Source of the DNA: an uncultured Lachnospiraceae bacterium
GTDB taxonomy: Bacteria; Bacillota; Clostridia; Lachnospirales; Lachnospiraceae
Direction: 5' to 3'
Length of the DNA: 64,000 bases
NCBI GenBank assembly: GCA_902789665.1
Contig: CADAOY010000006.1
Coordinates: forward strand, 1-64,000
The translations under genes were made by a program, and so were the position numbers. Of this stretch, positions 7,567 through 16,899 are shown piece after piece; position 1 is the first letter of the stretch; every line of letters begins with the position of its first letter. Below the pieces are notes generated by a model that did no database searches, was not told the origin of the DNA, and was given only the letters and a program-made list of their open reading frames with translations.

Positions 7567-8181
7567 ATGAAAAAATCCAAACAGGTTAACAGATTAATAC
7601 AGGATTTCGAAACTTCTGAATATGCAAATAATGACAGGAAAAATGTGGGGCTTCGAAGGGCAGAGAACACACTTTATGCAAGTGGGTTTGGTTTAATTAT
7701 GCTTGGAGCATGGCAGTTATTCGAGGTTTTGTTCAGGCTTGTTCTCGATTTTGAGAATACAAAGACACGCTTCATGTCATTTTACGGATTATTCTCAGGC
7801 CCTGAATCAGAGGGGGTCAGCGAAGGATTTATAGTGGGTGTGGTAGTTAGCGCGGTGGTTATTTGGGCACTGCTTAGTCTGATATTTCAGTGTATGGTTG
7901 GAATAATGGCCATGCAGGAAGCAAAAAGAGAAAAGAAAAGATGGTTTTATCTTTTGATGACATTTTTCCTTATATATAGTGCGGCGATAGTTTTTTATGA
8001 AGATGCCAGACAGATGCCTCAGATGTTTAAGAGTTTTGACTTCTTTCAGATTTTCTGCCAGGAGATTAATGATGTGCTTTTGGTTATAACTGCGTTTATT
8101 GTAATGTTTTGCGGAATCGCAGTAAAACTTTACAGGCTGGGAATAAATGGATTAAAAAAAGCCGGAAAGGAGAGCAGATAA
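7567..8181 (+). CDS. membrane protein of unknown function
   Basis: The 204-residue protein is not recognised. After a polar N-terminus of about 35 residues, it has four likely membrane spans near residues 37-60, 85-115, 124-142 and 163-188, with Lys/Arg-rich loops. It is first in a tight operon: its TAA overlaps the next ATG by one base, followed by DUF6765, a DUF308-like protein and hydF. A TATAAT at 7527-7532 with a poor -35 could be the promoter. The context suggests a membrane-associated accessory function, but nothing more specific is supported. Confidence 0.65.
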   Translation: MKKSKQVNRLIQDFETSEYANNDRKNVGLRRAENTLYASGFGLIMLGAWQLFEVLFRLVLDFENTKTRFMSFYGLFSGPESEGVSEGFIVGVVVSAVVIWALLSLIFQCMVGIMAMQEAKREKKRWFYLLMTFFLIYSAAIVFYEDARQMPQMFKSFDFFQIFCQEINDVLLVITAFIVMFCGIAVKLYRLGINGLKKAGKESR

Positions 8182-9350
8182 TGCAGGAAGATTTCCATTA
8201 TTATGCAACATACTGCGCTGCCTTTTTAGCGGGATTTAATCATGAGGAGAGTAAGGCAATCTGCTACAGTGCCCAGTTTGTGGACCTTTGTTCCAGGACT
8301 TTCTTAGATGGCGTGGGCGGTCCGAAGGAGGCAGCCACAACCCAGCTGATGCTGGAGATGCTCGATGCCAAGACGGATCTGATAGGTCTTCAGAATATTA
8401 CGAGGATATGGGCTTCATTTCATTTCCTTCCTTTTGATTTATATAATCCGATTAAGCACAGGAAGAAAAAATATAAGAATAAATATCGCATGATATGTAA
8501 CTCCAACGGCGCTCTTGTGGCAGACACGGTTAATCTTGCAAAGGGCAAGACCCTTCAGGCTGTGGGCCTTGCGATGCATGTTCTTGCAGATACCTGGGCG
8601 CATAAATATTTTGCAGGTACGCCGACTCTGGTTATAAATAATACTACTGATTATTTCTTCGAACTGATTGAAAAAGATGGACGCCTGGAGGAGAGAAAAC
8701 TTCAGTTTACCCACAATCCTAAGGCTAAAGACGACATTGATAACAGTATCTATGTTAATACGATTTATCAGTATGAAGAAAATACGGTTATGAACTTAGG
8801 GCATGGCAGGGTAGGACATCTGCCGGATCTTAGTTTCATCAGATATAAATATATGCCTGCCTGGGGTAATTACAGGGAGATTGTTAAGGATAACCCTGAC
8901 GATTATATGCATGCTTTTGCCCAGATGGTATATGCCATGAGATACCTTCGCGGTCTCGAGGGTGACAGGTTCGAACTTAATAAGTACGCCTGGGATGTTA
9001 TTGAACCATATAAGGACAGGCTTAAATCAATTATTGAGACCAGGCGCCTTGACGCCTCAGAAGACTGGAAAGCCTTTGGTGAAGAATTATCCGGGGCCAA
9101 AATCCCCGCCTTCGACCTCTCTTTATACCAGGAAGAGTACAAGACGGCGGAAAAGGAAAATAAGAATAATACTTTCCTGGGCGGATTTTTCCTGGCAGCT
9201 ATAGCACAAAAGAGTATGGTTACAAAGGCTATTTTCACATCCAAGAATCCTCTTGCGGGAATTGCCCTTGATTATAATGAGAAGGGATTAAGAGGAATTA
9301 AGGATTATCTTAAGTTAATGGAATATTCGGGATTGGATTTAACCAGATGA
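8181..9350 (+). CDS. DUF6765-family protein
   Basis: The protein starts MQEDFHYYATYCAAFLAGF, the usual beginning of DUF6765 proteins, so the ATG at 8181 (after AAAGGAGAG) is chosen over an upstream ATG in the same frame. Characteristic features are the His-rich start, AQFVD near residue 31, and GLAMHVLADTWAHKYFAG near 125-142. The spaced His and Asp residues look like a metal site reminiscent of zinc-dependent phospholipase C/S1-P1 folds. No signal peptide is apparent. The 3' end overlaps the next gene by four bases (ATGA). The substrate and the enzymatic role are unknown. Confidence 0.75.
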   Translation: MQEDFHYYATYCAAFLAGFNHEESKAICYSAQFVDLCSRTFLDGVGGPKEAATTQLMLEMLDAKTDLIGLQNITRIWASFHFLPFDLYNPIKHRKKKYKNKYRMICNSNGALVADTVNLAKGKTLQAVGLAMHVLADTWAHKYFAGTPTLVINNTTDYFFELIEKDGRLEERKLQFTHNPKAKDDIDNSIYVNTIYQYEENTVMNLGHGRVGHLPDLSFIRYKYMPAWGNYREIVKDNPDDYMHAFAQMVYAMRYLRGLEGDRFELNKYAWDVIEPYKDRLKSIIETRRLDASEDWKAFGEELSGAKIPAFDLSLYQEEYKTAEKENKNNTFLGGFFLAAIAQKSMVTKAIFTSKNPLAGIALDYNEKGLRGIKDYLKLMEYSGLDLTR

Positions 9351-9904
9351 GCAGATTTCAAAAGATTAAAAACTTAATAAAGGGACTGATTGTCATCCTT
9401 TTTGGCCTTCTGGTGATAGGGCTTGTGTATTATGAAGGTCCTGACGACGGGCTCGAGGTGATTATTTTTATCCTGGCAGCAGCTCTTATCTTAAGAGGAA
9501 TGGGTGTCCTGCATTTTTATTCCACCATGGCAAGGCATATGGTAGGCGGGCAGCAGGTTCTCTATGTGGGCTTCGTTATTTTCTGCTTTGGACTTTTAAC
9601 CATGAGCATTCATAACCTGCATCCGTCATTTCTTATAGGATATCTTTTTGTTTTATATGCCTTCACGGGAGGCGTGGACGTGGCAGGCGCCCTGTCTGCG
9701 AGAAAGAATGGAGCAAAGCACTGGAGACTTAAACTTGTATTTGGTATTCTCACTATTATCTTTGGCCTTCTTGCGGCAGTGGCAGGCTTTATCTATAAAT
9801 CCACCGGAGTTATTGCATTAATCTATGGTGTAGGCGTTATTATTTCAGGCTGCGCGATGATTAAAAATGTCTTTACCAAGACTGAGGTGGTATATATTCA
9901 GTAG
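9347..9904 (+). CDS. DUF308/HdeD-like membrane protein
   Basis: The 185-residue protein has six predicted membrane helices arranged as three hairpins, with the repeated hydrophobic pattern of the HdeD/DUF308 family. HdeD has been linked to acid resistance in E. coli; that role should not be assumed here. The start overlaps the DUF6765 stop (ATGA), and hydF begins 18 bases later, so it is third in a four-gene operon. Confidence 0.7.
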   Translation: MSRFQKIKNLIKGLIVILFGLLVIGLVYYEGPDDGLEVIIFILAAALILRGMGVLHFYSTMARHMVGGQQVLYVGFVIFCFGLLTMSIHNLHPSFLIGYLFVLYAFTGGVDVAGALSARKNGAKHWRLKLVFGILTIIFGLLAAVAGFIYKSTGVIALIYGVGVIISGCAMIKNVFTKTEVVYIQ

Positions 9905-9922
9905 TATTTAAGGAGAACAAAT

Positions 9923-11155
9923 ATGGCAGCAGAACTTAATCAGACACCATCAGCAAACAGAATACATATAGGATTTTACGGTCTTCGTAATGCGGGTAAA
10001 TCAAGCCTTGTGAATAAGGTGACCAATCAGAACCTCGCTATCGTTTCTGATGTAAAGGGAACGACAACGGATCCGGTGACAAAGGCAATGGAACTTCTGC
10101 CTCTTGGACCTGTGGTTATTATTGATACCCCGGGACTTGATGATGAGGGAGAACTTGGGGCATTAAGAGTTAAGAAGGCATACCAGGCTTTAAATAAAAC
10201 AGATATTGCGGTTCTGGTTGTTGATGCATCAAAAGGTATGAGTGATGAGGATTATGCGATTCTGGGCCAGATCAAAGCCAAAAATATTCCTTATATAATA
10301 GCACTTAACAAAACGGATTTAACCAGCGGAGAAACTCCAGATTTTCGTGAAGGAGAAGGCATAGTTCCGGGAGACAATGTTATAAGGGTAAGTTCACTTA
10401 AGGGAGAAAATATCGATGAATTAAGAAATCTTATCGCCTCCAAGGCTAAAGTGGACTCAGGTAAAAGAATAATAGGTGATAAACTAAAGAAAAGCGACAT
10501 AGTAGTGCTTGTCTGTCCTATAGATGAGTCAGCGCCGAAGGGCAGAATGATACTGCCTCAGGTTCAGACCATAAGGGACATACTTGATGAGCATGCCATG
10601 TGTGTAGTGACTCAGACTGATGAACTTCCAAAGGTTTTGGAAAGTTTTAAGAATCCTCCTAAGCTTGTGGTTACAGACAGCCAGGATTTTGGAAAAGTTA
10701 AAAATATGGTGCCGGATGATATTATGCTGACATCATTCTCGATTCTTATGGCTAATTACAAGGGCATCTTGGAGACTGCGGTTAAGGGGGCAGTATCTGT
10801 AAAGGATTTAAAAGATGGAGATACAGTACTTATTTCGGAGGGCTGTACACATCACAGACAGTGTAAGGATATAGGAACTGTCAAATTACCGGGCTGGATA
10901 GAAAAGTTTACTAATAAGAAGATAAATTTCGAATTTACCCAGGGCGGCGAATATCCTGAAGATTTGAGTAAATATGCGCTGATAGTACACTGCGGTGGCT
11001 GCATGCTTCCTGAGAGGGAGATGATGTACAGGCTTAAGTGCGCAGAGGATGAGGGAGTGGCATTTACAAACTATGGAACACTCATTGCATATATGAACGG
11101 GATTTTGGGTAGAAGTCTCCAAATATTTCCTTCTATAGCTGATAAATGTGTATAA
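9923..11155 (+). CDS. hydF: [FeFe]-hydrogenase H-cluster maturation GTPase HydF
   Basis: The GTPase domain has the P-loop GLRNAGKSS at residues 20-28, G3 DTPGLDD and G4 NKTD. The C-terminus carries the HydF iron-sulfur ligands: Cys308-x-His310, then His356-Cys357-GG-Cys360, matching the family CxH...HCxxC spacing. HydF is the scaffold on which HydE and HydG assemble the 2Fe subcluster before it is passed to the hydrogenase, so the organism should make an [FeFe]-hydrogenase. HydE, HydG and the hydrogenase are not in this window. AAGGAGAA precedes the ATG. It is the last gene of the 7567-11155 operon. Confidence 0.95.
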   Translation: MAAELNQTPSANRIHIGFYGLRNAGKSSLVNKVTNQNLAIVSDVKGTTTDPVTKAMELLPLGPVVIIDTPGLDDEGELGALRVKKAYQALNKTDIAVLVVDASKGMSDEDYAILGQIKAKNIPYIIALNKTDLTSGETPDFREGEGIVPGDNVIRVSSLKGENIDELRNLIASKAKVDSGKRIIGDKLKKSDIVVLVCPIDESAPKGRMILPQVQTIRDILDEHAMCVVTQTDELPKVLESFKNPPKLVVTDSQDFGKVKNMVPDDIMLTSFSILMANYKGILETAVKGAVSVKDLKDGDTVLISEGCTHHRQCKDIGTVKLPGWIEKFTNKKINFEFTQGGEYPEDLSKYALIVHCGGCMLPEREMMYRLKCAEDEGVAFTNYGTLIAYMNGILGRSLQIFPSIADKCV

Positions 11156-11229
11156 TATGCTATCTTGTAATAAGAAGGAAAAAGTGTTATATTGTTGAGT
11201 GTGTGCCCACAGAAATTGGGACCACTTGA

Positions 11230-12078
11230 TTGGAGGAAGTAATGGAAAATCTTGAATTACAAAGATTAGCAAATGAGATTCGTAAAGGTATAATTATCGG
11301 TACTCATGCAGCTAAGTCCGGACATCCGGGTGGATCATTAAGTATAGCTGATGTGTGTGCCTTGTTATATTTTGAAGAGATGAATGTAGCACCGGAGAAG
11401 GCTAACGATCCGGACAGAGACAGATTTGTTCTTTCAAAGGGACATGCAGCTCCTGCTTTATATTCAACTCTGGCTCTGAAGGGATATTTTTCCATGGATG
11501 AGCTGAATAATTTAAGACATCTTGGAGCAATGCTTCAGGGTCATCCGGATATGAAACTTACACCGGGTGTTGATATGTCTACAGGTTCTCTGGGACAGGG
11601 CGTATCTGCTGCAGTAGGTATGGCTCTTGCCGGAAAGATGGATAAGAAAGACTACAGAGTTTATTCAATCCTTGGCGATGGTGAGATTCAGGAAGGTCAG
11701 GTTTGGGAAGCTGCTATGTACGCAGGCTTCAAGAAACTTGATAACCTTTGCATAATGGTTGATAACAATGGTCTTCAGATAGATGGTAATATTGAGGATG
11801 TTTGCTCACCTTATCCAATTGATAAGAAGTTTGAAGCATTCAATTTCCATGTAATTAACGCAGATGCCCATGATTTTGATTCTTTAAGAGCTGCTCTTAA
11901 GGAAGCAAGAGAAACCAAGGGAATGCCAACTGCAATCATTCTTCATTCTGTAAAAGGAAAGGGCGTATCCTTCATGGAGAACAATGCCGGATGGCATGGC
12001 GTAGCACCTAATGATGAAGAATTTGCATCTGCTATGGAAGAACTTAAAAGGGAAGGTGAAGCATTATGTCAGAAGTAA
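11230..12078 (+). CDS. transketolase, N-terminal subunit
   Basis: The 282-residue chain covers the thiamine-diphosphate-binding half of transketolase, with SGHPGGSLSIAD, LSKGHAAPALY, TGSLGQG and the metal/TPP motif GDGEIQEGQVWEA...NN. Clostridia often split transketolase in two, and the C-terminal half follows with a 13-base overlap. The assembled enzyme moves two-carbon ketol units between sugar phosphates in the non-oxidative pentose phosphate pathway. TTGGAGGAAG precedes the start. Confidence 0.93.
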   Translation: MEEVMENLELQRLANEIRKGIIIGTHAAKSGHPGGSLSIADVCALLYFEEMNVAPEKANDPDRDRFVLSKGHAAPALYSTLALKGYFSMDELNNLRHLGAMLQGHPDMKLTPGVDMSTGSLGQGVSAAVGMALAGKMDKKDYRVYSILGDGEIQEGQVWEAAMYAGFKKLDNLCIMVDNNGLQIDGNIEDVCSPYPIDKKFEAFNFHVINADAHDFDSLRAALKEARETKGMPTAIILHSVKGKGVSFMENNAGWHGVAPNDEEFASAMEELKREGEALCQK

Positions 12079-13007
12079 AAAGAATTGCAACCCGTCAGGG
12101 TTATGGTGAAGCCCTCTGCGATCTGGGTGAACAGTATCCTAATCTTGTAGTTATGGATGCAGACCTTGCTGCTTCTACCAAGACAGGCATGTTTGCCAAG
12201 AAATATCCTGAAAGATTCTTTGATGCAGGTATCGCAGAAGCTAATATGGCCAGCATGGCAGCAGGACTTGCTTCAACAGGCAAGGTTGTATTTATTTCTT
12301 CATTTGCCATGTTTGCAACAGGAAGAGCCTATGAGCAGATTCGTAACTCCATAGGTTACCCACATCTTAATGTCAAAATCGCCGCTTCCCACGGTGGTAT
12401 CACAGTTGGTGAAGATGGTGCAACACATCAGTGTATAGAAGATGTTGCTTTAATGCGTAACATTCCGGGTATGGTAGTGTGCGTACCTTCAGATGTTATT
12501 GAAGCCAAGGCAGCAGTTAAGGCAGCAATCGAATATAATGGCCCGGTATTCTTAAGACTTGGAAGAAATGCAGTTCCTGTAATCAATGACAGACCTGATT
12601 ATACTTTCGAGCTTGGTAAGGGTACACTTCTTAAGGAAGGTGAAGATGTGACAATCATTGCATCAGGTATCGTAGTTGAAAGTGCAATGACTGCCGCAGC
12701 AATGCTTAAAGAGAAGGGTATTAATGCCGAGGTTATTAATATTCATACAATTAAACCAATTGACAGCGATATAATCGTTCGCAGTGCCAGGAAGACAGGA
12801 AAAGTTGTTACAGTTGAAGAACATTCTGTTATTGGCGGCTTAGGCAGCGCAGTATGTGAAGTTCTCTCTGAACAGTGTCCTACACCGGTTAAGAGACTTG
12901 GTGTTCCGGATGTATTCGGTACATCTGCGTCCGCATCCGTTCTTATGCATGAATTTAAGTTAGACGGCGAAGGAGTTTGTGAGCAGATTCTTGACTGGAT
13001 GAAATAA
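12066..13007 (+). CDS. transketolase, C-terminal subunit
   Basis: The 313-residue chain contains the pyrimidine-binding and C-terminal domains: ATRQGYGEAL, DADLAASTKT, FDAGIAEANMASMAAGLA (with the catalytic Glu that activates TPP), ASHGGITVGEDGATHQ and the C-terminal VEEHSVIGGLG. It is encoded just after and overlapping the N-terminal half, and together they form a complete transketolase. A terminator follows within 15 bases. Confidence 0.93.
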   Translation: MSEVKRIATRQGYGEALCDLGEQYPNLVVMDADLAASTKTGMFAKKYPERFFDAGIAEANMASMAAGLASTGKVVFISSFAMFATGRAYEQIRNSIGYPHLNVKIAASHGGITVGEDGATHQCIEDVALMRNIPGMVVCVPSDVIEAKAAVKAAIEYNGPVFLRLGRNAVPVINDRPDYTFELGKGTLLKEGEDVTIIASGIVVESAMTAAAMLKEKGINAEVINIHTIKPIDSDIIVRSARKTGKVVTVEEHSVIGGLGSAVCEVLSEQCPTPVKRLGVPDVFGTSASASVLMHEFKLDGEGVCEQILDWMK

Positions 13008-13017
13008 TTAAAAATAT

Positions 13018-13064
13018 AGGCGTCTTCTTGCACATATGATATGTACAAGAAGGCGTATTTTTGT
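13018..13064 (+). terminator. intrinsic terminator after transketolase
   Basis: CTTCTTG pairs with CAAGAAG, continued by ACATAT/ATATGT inside and a G-T-containing GCG/CGT extension outside, followed by a run of five T. It separates the transketolase operon from metG. Confidence 0.8.
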
Positions 13065-13081
13065 TATAAGGAGATGATAAA

Positions 13082-15064
13082 ATGACTAACAAAGGACCTT
13101 ATTATATTACAACGGCAATTGCTTATACATCAGGCAAGCCGCACATTGGCAACAGTTATGAGATTGTTCTTGCTGATGCCATTGCAAGATATAAGAGAAA
13201 AGACGGCTATGATGTATTGTTCCAGACAGGAACTGATGAGCATGGCCAGAAGATTGAACTTAAAGCAGCTGAGGCCGGCGTAACTCCTAAGGAGTTCGTT
13301 GATGGCGTAGCCGGTGAGATTAAGGCTATCTGCGACTGCCTTAATACATCTTATGATAAGTTCATCAGAACTACAGATGATTATCATGAGAAACAGGTGC
13401 AGAAGATCTTCAAGAAAATGTATGAAAAAGGAGACATTTACAAGGGCTCTTATAAGGGAATGTATTGTACTCCTTGTGAATCTTTCTGGACAGAAAGTCA
13501 GCTTGTAAATGGCAAGTGCCCTGACTGTGGCAGAGATGTTCAGCCTGCAGAGGAAGAAGCTTACTTCTTCAAGATGAGCAAATATGCAGATAAGTTAATT
13601 GATTATATTAATACACATCCTGAATTTATCCAGCCTGTATCAAGAAAGAATGAGATGATGAATAACTTCCTTCTTCCGGGCCTTCAGGATTTATGCGTAT
13701 CAAGAACATCTTTCAAATGGGGTATCCCGGTTGATTTTGATGACAAACATGTTGTATATGTATGGCTTGATGCTCTTACCAACTACATCACCGGTGCCGG
13801 ATATGATGCTGATGGAAACAGCAGCGAAACATATAAGAAATACTGGCCTGCAGATCTTCACTTAATCGGTAAGGATATCGTAAGATTCCATACAATTTAC
13901 TGGCCGATTTTCCTGATGAGCTTAGGCGAAGAACTTCCTAAGCAGGTATTTGGTCATCCATGGCTTTTGGCCGGAGATGGCAAAATGAGCAAGTCCATCG
14001 GTAATGTTATTTATGCCGATGACCTGGTTAATTTCTTCGGTGTTGATGCGGTAAGATATTTCCTGATTCACGAGATGCCATACGAGAATGACGGCTCAAT
14101 CAGCTGGAACTTAATGACAGAGCGTATCAATACAGACCTTGCCAATATTCTTGGTAACCTGGTTAACCGTACAATCTCCATGACCAACAAGTATTTTGAT
14201 GGTGTGGTTGAGAATAAGAATATAACTGAGGATGTGGATGCAGACCTTAAGAGAGTTGCAACTTCCACATACGATAAGGTTCATGACAAAATGGACGAAC
14301 TCAGGGTTGCAGATGCAATTACTGAAATATTCAATCTCTTTAAGAGATGCAACAAGTATATTGATGAGACTGAGCCATGGGTTCTTGCAAAGGATGAGGC
14401 TAAGAAGGACAGACTTGCCACAGTACTTTATAACTTGACAGAAAGTATTGTTATCGGTGCTTCACTTCTTTGGCCATATCTTCCTGATACAGCAGAAAAA
14501 ATCGTTAAGAGTCTTAATACTGAATTAAGAGATTATGACAGACTTAATGAGTTTGGTTTATATCCAAGTGGTAACAAGGTAACTGATAAGCCTGAAATTC
14601 TTTTTGCAAGACTTGATATTAATGATGTACTTGCGGAGGCTGCAAGAATTGCAGAGATTCAGAAGGCGGAATTCGCTAAAGAATCAGGTGAACCTGAGGG
14701 CGTTGATAATGAGGCAGTAATAGATATTGAGCCTAAGGCAGAGATTGAGTACGATGATTTTGCAAAAATGCAGTTCAGAGTTGGAAAGATAATCAAGTGT
14801 GAAGAAGTGCCAAAGAGTAAGAAACTTCTGTGCTCACAGGTACAGATAGGCTCTGAGGTTAAGCAGATTGTATCCGGTATCAAGCAGCACTACAGCGCTG
14901 AGGAAATGGTTGGCAAGAGAGTAATGGTACTTTGCAATCTTAAGCCTGCAACCTTAGCCGGCGTTAAGTCTGAAGGAATGCTGCTTTGTGCAGAAGATGC
15001 TGACGGAAATCTTGCTCTGGTAGTACCGGAGAAGGATATGCCTGCAGGCGCAGAGATTTGCTAA
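13082..15064 (+). CDS. metG: methionyl-tRNA synthetase
   Basis: The 660-residue class I synthetase has the HIGH-type signature HIGN at residues 21-24, a zinc knuckle (CTPCESFW...CPDCGRD) near 125-150, and KMSKS at 301-305. The C-terminal 100 residues (from about DFAKMQFRVGKI) are the OB-fold tRNA-binding domain fused to many bacterial MetG proteins, which aids dimerisation and tRNA capture. It charges initiator and elongator tRNA-Met. AAGGAG precedes the ATG. The 3' flank is occupied by the hairpin repeat. Confidence 0.97.
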   Translation: MTNKGPYYITTAIAYTSGKPHIGNSYEIVLADAIARYKRKDGYDVLFQTGTDEHGQKIELKAAEAGVTPKEFVDGVAGEIKAICDCLNTSYDKFIRTTDDYHEKQVQKIFKKMYEKGDIYKGSYKGMYCTPCESFWTESQLVNGKCPDCGRDVQPAEEEAYFFKMSKYADKLIDYINTHPEFIQPVSRKNEMMNNFLLPGLQDLCVSRTSFKWGIPVDFDDKHVVYVWLDALTNYITGAGYDADGNSSETYKKYWPADLHLIGKDIVRFHTIYWPIFLMSLGEELPKQVFGHPWLLAGDGKMSKSIGNVIYADDLVNFFGVDAVRYFLIHEMPYENDGSISWNLMTERINTDLANILGNLVNRTISMTNKYFDGVVENKNITEDVDADLKRVATSTYDKVHDKMDELRVADAITEIFNLFKRCNKYIDETEPWVLAKDEAKKDRLATVLYNLTESIVIGASLLWPYLPDTAEKIVKSLNTELRDYDRLNEFGLYPSGNKVTDKPEILFARLDINDVLAEAARIAEIQKAEFAKESGEPEGVDNEAVIDIEPKAEIEYDDFAKMQFRVGKIIKCEEVPKSKKLLCSQVQIGSEVKQIVSGIKQHYSAEEMVGKRVMVLCNLKPATLAGVKSEGMLLCAEDADGNLALVVPEKDMPAGAEIC

Positions 15065-15085
15065 ATAATAATTCTGCCGAGCTGG

Positions 15086-15233
15086 CTTAAAATGCTCTGA
15101 GAAACGATTTTCACAGATGAAGCGACCCCGAGACAAAAATGCTCTGAGAAGCGATCCTGAAGCTTGCTTCAATGAGCTTCGAAGAGTAGTTTTTGGCGAG
15201 AGGGGAGCGTATAAGCCGAAGAGTAATTTTAAG
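15086..15233 (+). repeat. nested copies of a dispersed hairpin repeat
   Basis: A complete element at 15128-15197 reads CAAAAATGCTCTGAGAAGCG, then a small TGAAGC/GCTTCA hairpin, then GAGCTTCGAAGAGTAG followed by TTTTTG. The two ends pair. An outer, older copy appears split around it: CTTAAAATGCTCT at 15086-15098 pairs with AGAGTAATTTTAAG at 15220-15233. Related copies lie near 27238-27400 and 53683-53789. Bases 15065-15278 hold nothing else recognisable. Confidence 0.75.
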
Positions 15234-15278
15234 TGACGCGAAAGGCAGCAACACAGTATAATATGAAAGGCTGAAAAA

Positions 15279-16409
15279 ATGAGAAGAAAAATGATTGCCC
15301 TTGCAATGGCAATGGCTATTACAACTACATTAATGCCGGTTTCAGTAATGGCTACAGAAACTACTGAGGCTCCGGCAGTTACAACAGAGGCTCCGGCCAC
15401 AACTGAGACTACAACAGAGGCCGCTCCGGCGACTACTGAGGCAGCACCTGCTACAGAGGCTGCTCCAGCAACAACTGAAACAACTGCAACAACTGAAGAA
15501 AAGCCTGCAACCATAGGTGATATATTCACAACAGATGATATGGCCAATAATACCAATAAGCCTTATATCTCTTTAGGTGCTGACCTTTCTGCTGAGCAGA
15601 AGGCTACAGTATTATCAATCATGGGTATTACTGAAGCTGACCTTGCCAATTATACAGTATCGTATGTAACAAATGCTGAAGAGCATGCAGCGCTTGATTC
15701 ATATATTGACAGTTCAGTAATCGGAAGCAAATCCTTATCATCAGTTATGGTTAAGGAAACTGAGTCTGGTACAGGTATCAGAGTTACTACAGTTAATATT
15801 AATTACTGTACAGTTGATATGTATCGTAATGCATTATTAACTTCCGGCGTGGAAAATGCCGATATACTTGTTGCAGGTCCTTTCCCAATTTCAGGAACAG
15901 CTGCACTTCTTGGTGCATGGAATGCTTATGAAGCAATGCATGGCAAGAAACTTGATGAGGATGCCAAGGAAGCTGCATTAAATGAAATCGTTGTAACAGG
16001 AGAACTTAATGATTCTGTTTCAGCTGAGGACAAGGAGAAACTTCAGGACTTACTTGACTATGTTAAGGCAGAGGTTGTAGCCAATGGCTTAACTGATCCT
16101 GACAAGATTAAGGAAGTAGTTCAGGAAGGTATTGAGAAATACGATATAGAACTTACAGAAGATCAGATTAAATCCCTTACAGATTTATATGGTCAGATTG
16201 GTAAACTTGATATTGATCCGGTTAAACTTTTAGAGCAGGCCGGCGATATGTATGATAAATATGGCGAAACAGTTCTGGCAGATGCCAAGGAAATGTTTGA
16301 AACCGTAGTTACTGATGAGGTAAAGGAGAGCCTTGGAGATGCATTCAGCACTATGTTCCAGAATGTATGGAATGCTGTTGTTTCCTTCTTCAAGGGTGGT
16401 AATAAATGA
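15279..16409 (+). CDS. secreted DUF1002-family protein with Thr/Ala/Pro linker
   Basis: A signal peptide covers about residues 1-25, with likely cleavage after VMA. A low-complexity linker of repeated TTEAPA/TEAAPATTE units follows to about residue 75. The DUF1002 (YpuA-like) domain starts near SLGADLSAEQKATVLSIMGI and includes VNINYCTVDMY and AGPFPISGTAALLGAWNAYE. The C-terminal third is helical and charged. The domain's function is unknown; an exported, wall-associated location is predicted. The stop overlaps the next start by four bases. Confidence 0.82.
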   Translation: MRRKMIALAMAMAITTTLMPVSVMATETTEAPAVTTEAPATTETTTEAAPATTEAAPATEAAPATTETTATTEEKPATIGDIFTTDDMANNTNKPYISLGADLSAEQKATVLSIMGITEADLANYTVSYVTNAEEHAALDSYIDSSVIGSKSLSSVMVKETESGTGIRVTTVNINYCTVDMYRNALLTSGVENADILVAGPFPISGTAALLGAWNAYEAMHGKKLDEDAKEAALNEIVVTGELNDSVSAEDKEKLQDLLDYVKAEVVANGLTDPDKIKEVVQEGIEKYDIELTEDQIKSLTDLYGQIGKLDIDPVKLLEQAGDMYDKYGETVLADAKEMFETVVTDEVKESLGDAFSTMFQNVWNAVVSFFKGGNK

Positions 16410-16870
16410 GTGAAATAATTGTTCAAAGGTGCAGACCATGGGAATGGGAAGAAGCCATGGATGTGGCCGAAAGAACTTTTATGGAGTTTGTGGCGCCCGG
16501 GTATGAGCCGGAAGGCATCAAGGGTTTCACAGACCTGGTTACGGATAAAAGAGTAAAGAATTTGTTCCTTGATGGCGACTATGTAGTATTTGTAGCCAAG
16601 GATGGGGATAAAATAGTGGGCGTTATATCCATAAGGTCCGGTAATCATATATCTTTACTTTTTGTTGATAAAGAATATCACAGAATGGGAGTTGCAAGTA
16701 AACTTGTGGCCAATGTTTCCGAATATTTAAGACTTAGGAAATTTGACCATCTTACAGTTAATGCGTCTCCTTACGGCGTCCCGTTTTATCACAGTTACGG
16801 CTTTGAAGATACCGGCGTGGAGAAATGGGACAGGGGTATGTTAACTACCCCGATGAAATTGTTACTGTAG
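16406..16870 (+). CDS. GNAT-family N-acetyltransferase
   Basis: The 154-residue protein has the GNAT core: VVFVAKDGDKIVGVISIR (beta strands 2-4), then LFVDKEYHRMGVASKLVANV, where HRMGVA is the acetyl-CoA pyrophosphate-binding R/Q-x-x-G-x-G/A motif, and a terminal YHSYGFEDTG strand-helix. It transfers an acetyl group to an unknown amine. ATGA overlap with the DUF1002 gene shows they are cotranscribed. Confidence 0.85.
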   Translation: MSEIIVQRCRPWEWEEAMDVAERTFMEFVAPGYEPEGIKGFTDLVTDKRVKNLFLDGDYVVFVAKDGDKIVGVISIRSGNHISLLFVDKEYHRMGVASKLVANVSEYLRLRKFDHLTVNASPYGVPFYHSYGFEDTGVEKWDRGMLTTPMKLLL

Positions 16871-16899
16871 TTTATATTTAACCACAACAGGGGAAATGT

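Noticed and set aside
8109-8180. N-terminal extension of the DUF6765 protein
   Set aside because: The family start MQEDFHYY is at 8181 behind AAAGGAGAG; the extension overlaps the preceding gene in another frame.
14954-15556. 200-codon minus-strand frame across the metG end and the DUF1002 start
   Set aside because: It is the complement of the Thr/Ala-rich linker and of metG; its Val/Ala/Ser repeats mirror that low complexity.
16193-16648. 151-codon minus-strand frame opposite the DUF1002/GNAT junction
   Set aside because: Both plus-strand genes here are well supported and overlap as ATGA; the antisense frame has no family features.
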